This document shows positions 56,305 through 64,000 of a stretch of DNA of 64,000 nt, one piece after another (positions within the stretch are counted from its first letter, which is position 1; each line of letters begins with the position of its first letter). The stretch covers positions 68,165,067 to 68,229,066 of the forward strand of contig NC_091135.1 of the NCBI RefSeq assembly GCF_041381155.1, in the 5' to 3' direction. The notes under the pieces are model-generated. The model was not told the origin of the DNA and did not search any database. It saw only the letters and a program-made list of their open reading frames with translations. The DNA comes from Argopecten irradians (taxonomy: Eukaryota > Mollusca > Bivalvia > Pectinida > Pectinidae). Made by a program: the position numbers and the translations under genes.

Positions 56305-59176
56305 ACATTAGTATTAGTTTCCTTTGATTCTAACTTGTACTTTCCGGTATGAATATCGCTTGGCATGGATAGGGTGTTATTTTCGCAGAATATAATTAGT
56401 TTTGGTTGTTGGTGGTATTTTTTGTTATTTAAACAAAAATTTAATTCAACGCTTAAAAAATATCTAAGAGCTTAACAAACATGAGAAATGGTGTGTAATA
56501 CGCCTTATTATGATATTCTAATGTGTGATTGACCGGCGTATTGATTTGTTAATGTCACTGGCCCTTAATTGATCATCTTATGAATATTAATACTACTGTT
56601 GGCTCGTTATATACCGAGGCTCAAAGTGGGGCCCTAAGTGGTGTAAATCGAGTCGACCTTGATCGCAATTTACATTTACATTTGTTGTTCGTTTTACACC
56701 TTCAGATCCTCTCATGGTTTCCCCCTTACTTTTCACCCTCCATCTTGATTAATGTTCGTCTTTTCCTTCCTACCATTTTGAACACTATGCGCTACGTTAA
56801 AACTATGAGTTACCATAACCTTTCTGACCAGCGTTCCAATCGCCCTCATACGCCACAACATGTTGTTTATCTATTTATCTATTTTTCATGAACATTGTCA
56901 AACAAACCATGTTATACCAGTAATAAGGTGTTGTGGGGCCACAAAAACACTAATTTACAGTAGCCTTATAGCTCTATTTATGACTGTTTTATATGTACCC
57001 CGTCCCCTGTAGCCCCAGATTATCCCCCTTTATCGCTCGCCCCTGCAGGCTACTGATGGGTTCAAGGTGATATATTTACATTTCACATACCGACTAGTGT
57101 ATTACCTTATCGATCCCTGTGGCACGCGCTGGCCCCATACTGACCTGACGTCATTCCCTAGGGGACTGGTTCACTTGTTACCATACCATGATTGTTTACC
57201 TAGAACAACATGTGGTCGGTATCCATGGTGGTCATATTGAAGACCAAGCAACCATGACCTTGGCATGCTGACATACAATGAACACATAGTAAGTTTTAAT
57301 TGCGGAATCATTGTCAGAGCTGCTCCTCCAAAAGCATCAAGAAACCACAAGTTTCTTCGTTATACAAAACAAATTCTAATAAAGCAAACAGCTTGCTTCA
57401 CCTTAAAGTAAAGGTCGATGGCAACATTCAAACATGCATAGTACGTCGCAGAATATCCGATGATATTTTTCACTCCTGGCCTCCAGGTCAGAACAAATTG
57501 AAATGAATTCATTGCACTTTACTCGTCTATAGGTGTGTAAACAGCATGGTTAATCGCTATTTATTACGGACAAATAATATTGAAACGCGGAATTATAAGA
57601 AACACGAAAACAATACAGCACACATTGCCTTAATGATGCAAAAAGATACTAGATCTATACTATTTTATTAAGATACTATTTTGAACTAACAAGGGCCAGA
57701 GGAACGACACTTAAAAGGCATTGTCTTCATGGATTTATCATCCTTGATTTCCAGGGGTTACGATCAGCCTTCAATTTTGCTTTGACATGTCTGTAGTATC
57801 TCCTGGTTATTTGCAGAAAATCTGCAGTAATATTTTGTCATAACAACCAACGAGCTTATCTTTATCGCGAATTAATAGATTGGTTTAAGTCTTTAGTTAT
57901 GCTGGACTTATATCTACCAAAATTCCTAATCATTTTTGAAGCACATAAAGAACGACAATTCAAACGCTTGACTATACGATCCCAAAGTTTCGCCAACGGA
58001 AGGCGAATTTTACCGGCACTAGTTTACCTATACAGCATTCCTAAGCAAGACTTTTGATACGGATTTATACTTCAAAAGAAACAGGTCATGATAATCTCTT
58101 CTCCTTGTGATATATATCCCACTGTCGATAAGACAATTCGGGGCACGTGCGTATCCTTAACGATTAGGAGTATAAGCCTCTTGGGGAGATTCTCTTTCTA
58201 CCATCAGGGGTCAAGCGTGGTCAAGTGATCGGCATCACAGCACGTGCTACTTAGGATTCATATGATTTACATGTATAATAGACGATGGCGAGTAATCGGG
58301 GGGATTGGGCAAGGAAAGGGGATGTGTTTGGGATGAAAGCTGTAAGAATAATCTGTAAAGAGAAGTTCTGAATGGCTTCAACAACATCCCTACTACCAGG
58401 GATAAGTGGTACGCCACGTCCATCACAGAATCATCGCGGAATTCGGGGTGAAAACCTTGGCGGATTAAAAATGATATTATATATGCTTATTGATTGACGA
58501 GTTTCGTACTATCACACAATGGCCTGTCATTTTAAGTTCTTTCTCGTGTTTGTTGAGTTCTCGATAACGATTCTCCCTGGTGGGATTTGGTACTGCGGTA
58601 TCTCCCATATCATAGCGGGTTTCATATCAATGTATAAATTGACATCACCTTACCACCTCGCCATCAATATCATCAGATACATTCGCTGGTCAACCCTGGC
58701 TACTTCTGATGATAACAACTTGGAATCTCCATTTGATAATATCTCGTGAAAAGTTCCAACATTCTACTAAGTAGTCTTTCACCTGTTGGATATTGGTCAG
58801 AGACTCGCACGGTAGATTGTCCGTTTCCGGTGGACAAAGACTGCTTTTTACAAATCGGTGGAAAACTTATAATTTGATTAAATCAGCATCTAAAAGACGC
58901 CACTTATTTAGCGGTCATTCATATTAATTCCGATTGACCAAGAATTTAATGACACGAAGAATGACAATGGCTTATTGACCCTGTTTCAACAAACTGATCG
59001 TCTTTGTCGATAACTGTTTATCAAAGTCCTAAGTATGTTATGTATAATTAGTTTAATTGATCGATACCCAGTCCCGATCACCCGAATGTCCCGACACTGA
59101 CCCGACGTAGCCTATATCTAGATCTAGGGGACTCCTCGTGGTGTCCATTACCTGATTACATTACGTCACCAGTTAC
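56305..59176. other. Intergenic, no gene recognised
   Basis: A TGACGTCA lies at 57146-57153. Open frames at 56580-56891, 57300-57506 and 58519-58749 (68-103 codons) have no homology I recognise and no flanking splice signals that make them convincing. Confidence 0.3.
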
Positions 59177-59215
59177 CAATTCACACGTGGACCAAATGGT
59201 AGAGGCGGCAGCCAT
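59177..59215 (-). other. Candidate short first coding exon
   Basis: On the minus strand, CAAAGATGGCTGCC combines a YY1-like AAGATGGC with an ATG (59215) that reads MAAASTIWSTCEL before a donor-like TTG/GTAACT. An MAAA start in a YY1 context is common for animal first exons. The downstream exon is unknown, and it could be chance. Confidence 0.22.
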
Positions 59216-59421
59216 CTTTGTCGGCGAGACATTACGTTGGTTGAAAGTAATTGTATAACCTGGAATATGTGTCCCGGATCAAAAACTTGAGGACACATAA
59301 AATCCGAAGTCCCATGAACAACGGTCGTTATATCGAATTGGTAACAAATTTTCCTCATTGATAGCCGATAAATTTCGAGAAAACGATGAAGGTTTATCGT
59401 AATAAAGATTTCGTGACGAGG

Positions 59422-62400
59422 CATCTAATTTACAGTTAATGTTTGTTATTCATGGTTAGACACCATATTTACAGTTAATGTTCGTTATTCATGGTTTGAC
59501 ACCTTATTTACAGTTAATGTTCGTTATTCATGGTTAGACACCTTATTTACAGTTAATGTTCGTTATTCATGGTTAGGCACCTTATTTACAGTTAATGTTC
59601 GTTATTTATGGTTAGGCACCTTATTTACAGTGAATGTTCGTTATTCATGGTTAGGTACCTTATTTACAGTGAATGTTCGTTATTCATGGTTAGGTACCTT
59701 ATTTACAGTAAATGTTTGTTATTCATGGTTAGGCACCTTATTTACAGTAAATGTTTGTTATTCATGGTTAGGCACCTTATTTACAGTTAATGTTCGTTAT
59801 TCATGGTTATGCACCTTATTTTCAGTGAATGTTCGTTATTCATGATTAGGCACCTTATTTACAGTGAATGTTCGTTATTTATGGTTAGACACCTTATTTA
59901 CAGTTAATGTTCGTTATTCATGGTTAGACACCTTATTTACAGTAAATGTTCGTTATTCATGGTTAGGCACCTTATTTCACAGTTAATGTTCGTTATTCAT
60001 GTTACACCTTATTTACAGTTAATGTTCGTTATTCATGGTTAGACACCTTATTTACAGTTAATGTTCGTTATTCATGGTTAGGCACCTTATTTACAGTTAA
60101 TGTTCGTTATTCATGGTTAGGCACCTTATTTACAGTTAATGTTCGTTATTTCATGGTTAGACACCTTATTTACAGTTAATGTTCGTTATTCATGGTTAGG
60201 CACCTTATTTACAGTTAATGTTCGTTATTCATGGTTAGGCACCTTATTTACAGTTAATGTTCGTTATTCATGGTTAGGCACCTTATTTACAGTTAATGTT
60301 CGTTATTCATGGTTAGGCACCTTATTTACAGTTAATGTTCGTTATTCATGGTTAGACACCTTATTTACAGTTAATGTTCGTTATTCATGGTTAGGCACCT
60401 TATTTACAGTTAATGTTCGTTATTATCATGGTTAGGCACCTTATTTACAGTTAATGTTCGTTATTCATGGTTAGGCACCTTATTTACAGTTAATGTTCGT
60501 TATTCATGGTTTGACACCTTATTTACAGTTAATGTTCGTTATTCATGGTTAGGCACCTTATTTACAGTTGAATGTTCGTTATTCATGGTTAGGCACCTTA
60601 TTTACAGTTAATGTTCGTTATTTATGGTTAGCACCTTATTTACAGTTAATGTTCGTTATTCATGGTTAGGCACCTTATTTACAGTTAATGTTCGTTATTC
60701 ATGGTTAGGCACCTTATTTACAGTTAATGTTCGTTATTCATGGTTAGGCACCTTATTTACAGTTAATGTTCGTTATTCATGGTTAGGCACCTTATTTACA
60801 GTTAATGTTCGTTATTCATGGTTAGCACCTTATTTACAGTTAATGTTTGTTATTCATGGTTAGGCACCTTATTTACAGTTAATGTTCGTTATTCATGGTT
60901 GGACACCTTATTTACAGTTAATTGTTCGTTATTTATGGTTAGGCACCTTATTTACAGTAAATGTTCGTTATTCATGGTTAGGCACCTTATTTACAGTTAA
61001 TGTTCGTTATTCATGGTTAGACACCTTATTTACAGTTAATGTTCGTTATTCATGGTTAGACACCTTATTTACAGTTAATGTTCGTTATTCATGGTTAGGC
61101 ACCTTATTTACAGTTAATGTTCGTTATTCATGGTTAGGCACCTTATTTACAGTTAATGTTCGTTATTCATGGTTAGGCACCTTATTTACAGTTAATGTTC
61201 GTTATTCATGGTTAGGCACCTTATTTACAGTTAATGTTCGTTATTCATGGTTAGGCACCTTATTTACAGTTAATGTTCGTTATTCATGGTTAGGCACCTT
61301 ATTTACAGTTAATGTTCGTTATTCATGGTTAGGCACCTTATTTACAGTTAATGTTCGTTATTCATGGTTAGGCACCTTATTTACAGTTAATGTTCGTTAT
61401 TCATGGTTAGGCACCTTATTTACAGTTAATGTTCGTTATTCATGGTTAGGCACCTTATTTACAGTTAATGTTCGTTATTCATGGTTAGGCACCTTATTTA
61501 CAGTTAATGTTCGTTATTCATGGTTAGGCACCTTATTTACAGTTAATGTTCGTTATTCATGGTTAGACACCTTATTTACAGTTAATGTTCGTTATTCATG
61601 GTTAGGCACCTTATTTACAGTTAATGTTCGTTATTCATGGTTAGGCACCTTATTTACAGTTAATGTTCGTTATTCATGGTTAGGCACCTTATTTACAGTT
61701 AATGTTCGTTATTCATGGTTAGGCACCTTATTTACAGTTAATGTTCGTTATTTCATGGTTAGGCACCTTATTTACAGTTAATGTTCGTTATTCATGGTTA
61801 GGCACCTTATTTACAGTTAATGTTCGTTATTCATGGTTAGGCACCTTATTTACAGTTAATGTTCGTTATTCATGGTTAGGCACCTTATTTACAGTTAATG
61901 TTCGTTATTCATGGTTAGGCACCTTATTTACAGTTAATGTTCGTTATTCATGGTTAGGCACCTTATTTACAGTTAATGTTCGTTATTCATGGTTAGACAC
62001 CTTATTTACAGTTAATGTTCGTTATTATGGTTAGGCACCTTATTTACAGTTAATGTTCGTTATTCATGGTTAGGCACCTTATTTACAGTTAATGTTCGTT
62101 ATTCATGGTTAGGCACCTTATTTACAGTGAATGTTCGTTATTCATGGTTAGGCACCTTATTTACAGTAAATGTTTGTTATTCATGGTTAGGCACCTTATT
62201 TACAGTAAATGTTCGTTATTCATGGTTAGGCCACACCTTATTTACAGTTAATGTTCGTTATTCATGGTTAGGCACCTTATTTACAGTTAATGTTCGTTAT
62301 TCATGGTTAGGCACCTTATTTACAGTTAATGTTCGTTATTCATGGTTAGGCACCTTATTTACAGTTAATGTTCGTTATTCATGGTTAGGCACCTTATTTA

Positions 62401-64000
62401 CAGTTAATGTTCGTTATTCATGGTTAGGCACCTTATTTACAGTTAATGTTCGTTATTCATGGTTAGGCACCTTATTTACAGTTAATGTTCGTTATTCATG
62501 GTTAGACACCTTATTTACAGTTAATGTTCGTTATTCATGGTTAGGCACCTTATTTACAGTTAATGTTCGTTATTCATGGTTAGGCACCTTATTTACAGTT
62601 AATGTTCGTTATTCATGGTTAGGCACCTTATTTACAGTTAATGTTCGTTATTCATGGTTAGGCACCTTATTTACAGTTAATGTTCGTTATTCATGGTTAG
62701 GCACCTTATTTACAGTTAATGTTCGTTATTCATGGTTAGGCACCTTATTTACAGTTAATGTTCGTTATTCATGGTTAGACACCTTATTTACAGTTAATGT
62801 TCGTTATTCATGGTTAGGCACCTTATTTACAGTTAATGTTCGTTATTCATGGTTAGACACCTTATTTACAGTTAATGTTCGTTATTCATGGGCACCTTAT
62901 TTACAGTTAATGTTCGTTATTCATGGTTAGCACCTTATTTACAGTTAATGTTCGTTATTCATGGTTAGGCACCTTATTTACAGTTAATGTTCGTTATTCA
63001 TGGTTAGGCACCTTATTTACAGTTAATGTTCGTTATTCATGGTTAGGCACCTTATTTACAGTTAATGTTCGTTATTCATGGTTAGGCACCTTATTTACAG
63101 TTAATGTTCGTTATTCATGGTTAGGCACCTTATTTACAGTTAATGTTCGTTATTCATGGTTAGGCACCTTATTTACAGTTAATGTTCGTTATTCATGGTT
63201 AGGACACCTTATTTACAGTTAATGTTCGTTATTCATGGTTAGGCACCTTATTTACAGTTAATGTTCGTTATTCATGGTTAGGCACCTTATTTACAGTTAA
63301 TGTTCGTTATTCATGGTTAGGCACCTTATTTACAGTTAATGTTCGTTATTCATGGTTAGGCACCTTATTTACAGTTAATGTTCGTTATTCATGGTTAGGC
63401 ACCTTATTTACAGTTAATGTTCGTTATTCATGGTTAGGCACCTTATTTACAGTTAATGTTCGTTATTCATGGTTAGGCACCTTATTTACAGTTAATGTTC
63501 GTTATTCATGGTTAGGCACCTTATTTACAGTTAATGTTCGTTATTCATGGTTAGGCACCTTATTTACAGTTAATGTTCGTTATTCATGGTTAGGCACCTT
63601 ATTTACAGTTAATGTTCGTTATTCATGGTTAGGCACCTTATTTACAGTTAATGTTCGTTATTCATGGTTAGGCACCTTATTTACAGTTAATGTTCGTTAT
63701 TCATGGTTAGGCACCTTATTTACAGTTAATGTTCGTTATTCATGGTTAGGCACCTTATTTACAGTTAATGTTCGTTATTTATGGTTAGGCACCTTATTTA
63801 CAGTTAATGTTCGTTATTCATGGTTAGGCACCTTATTTACAGTTAATGTTCGTTATTCATGGTTAGGCACCTTATTTACAGTTAATGTTCGTTATTCATG
63901 GTTAGGCACCTTATTTACAGTTAATGTTCGTTATTCATGGTTAGGCACCTTATTTACAGTTAATGTTTGTTATTCATGGTTAGGCACCTTATTTACAGTT
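59422..64000. repeat. 39-bp satellite array, about 117 copies, running off the window
   Basis: The unit reads ggcaccttatttacagttaa, then tgttcgttattcatggtta. Copies left of about 60200 carry more variants (gtgaatg, gtaaatg, tgtttgt, ttgacacc); most copies to the right are identical, with scattered gacacc variants and 1-4 bp indels. A period of 13 codons keeps one frame open as LGTLFTVNVRYSW repeats for up to 299 codons. These frames have no start in the standard unit and are not credible genes. Confidence 0.97.

Noticed and set aside
59608-63222. Open frames of 60-299 codons with 13-residue repeats
   Set aside because: They follow directly from a 39-bp tandem unit divisible by three, lack a start codon in the standard unit and are broken wherever a unit has an indel.

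Overview
The window looks like nuclear DNA of a lophotrochozoan animal, most likely a bivalve mollusc. This is an inference from AT-rich, intron-bearing DNA, an expanded family of short alpha-kinase-like genes, an animal riboflavin transporter split by an intron, tRNA-derived SINEs, many small terminal-inverted-repeat elements, and abundant minisatellites. No bacterial operon, CRISPR array, rRNA gene or intact tRNA gene was seen.

Layout. From 1 to 27.3 kb there are four recognisable genes. Three are alpha-kinase-domain genes on the minus strand (1738-2628, 14322-15254, 26287-27291), spaced about 12 kb apart. Each is a single coding exon with a 3' splice site just upstream of the ATG. Between the first two, on the plus strand, lies a complete two-exon riboflavin transporter of the SLC52A family (9358-11549). 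The interval from 27.3 to 59.4 kb is gene-poor. It holds SINEs, TTAA-flanked MITE-like elements, foldback elements, dispersed repeat pairs and short tandem arrays, plus a few exon-like segments on the minus strand (29151-29215 and 29352-29399 are the best) and two promoter-like patches. From 59.4 kb to the window edge the sequence is one 39-bp satellite of roughly 117 copies that continues past the end.

How the genes relate. The three alpha-kinase paralogues keep the family's zinc site (H...H-x-C-x3-C), a Lys in the ATP-binding position and a glycine-rich segment. All three have replaced both family aspartates (the D of D-L-Q-G and the D of T-D-P), so they look like pseudokinases. Outside the kinase fold they share Pro-rich C-terminal tails with PPxY motifs, and in the first gene an overlapping PTAP-PPPY. 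This suggests adaptor proteins that recruit WW-domain ubiquitin ligases (and TSG101 in one case) rather than phosphotransferases. It is the most interesting coding signal here. The riboflavin transporter appears to be an unrelated neighbour.

The non-coding part is rich in structured elements: three MITE-like families ending in TTAA, two of them abutting at one TTAA; a GTCG-rich hairpin element present twice in opposite orientations about 4 kb apart; a 148-bp near-perfect hairpin; a 17-copy 32-bp minisatellite whose unit matches the end of an adjacent dispersed module; and ten full TGACGTCA sites.
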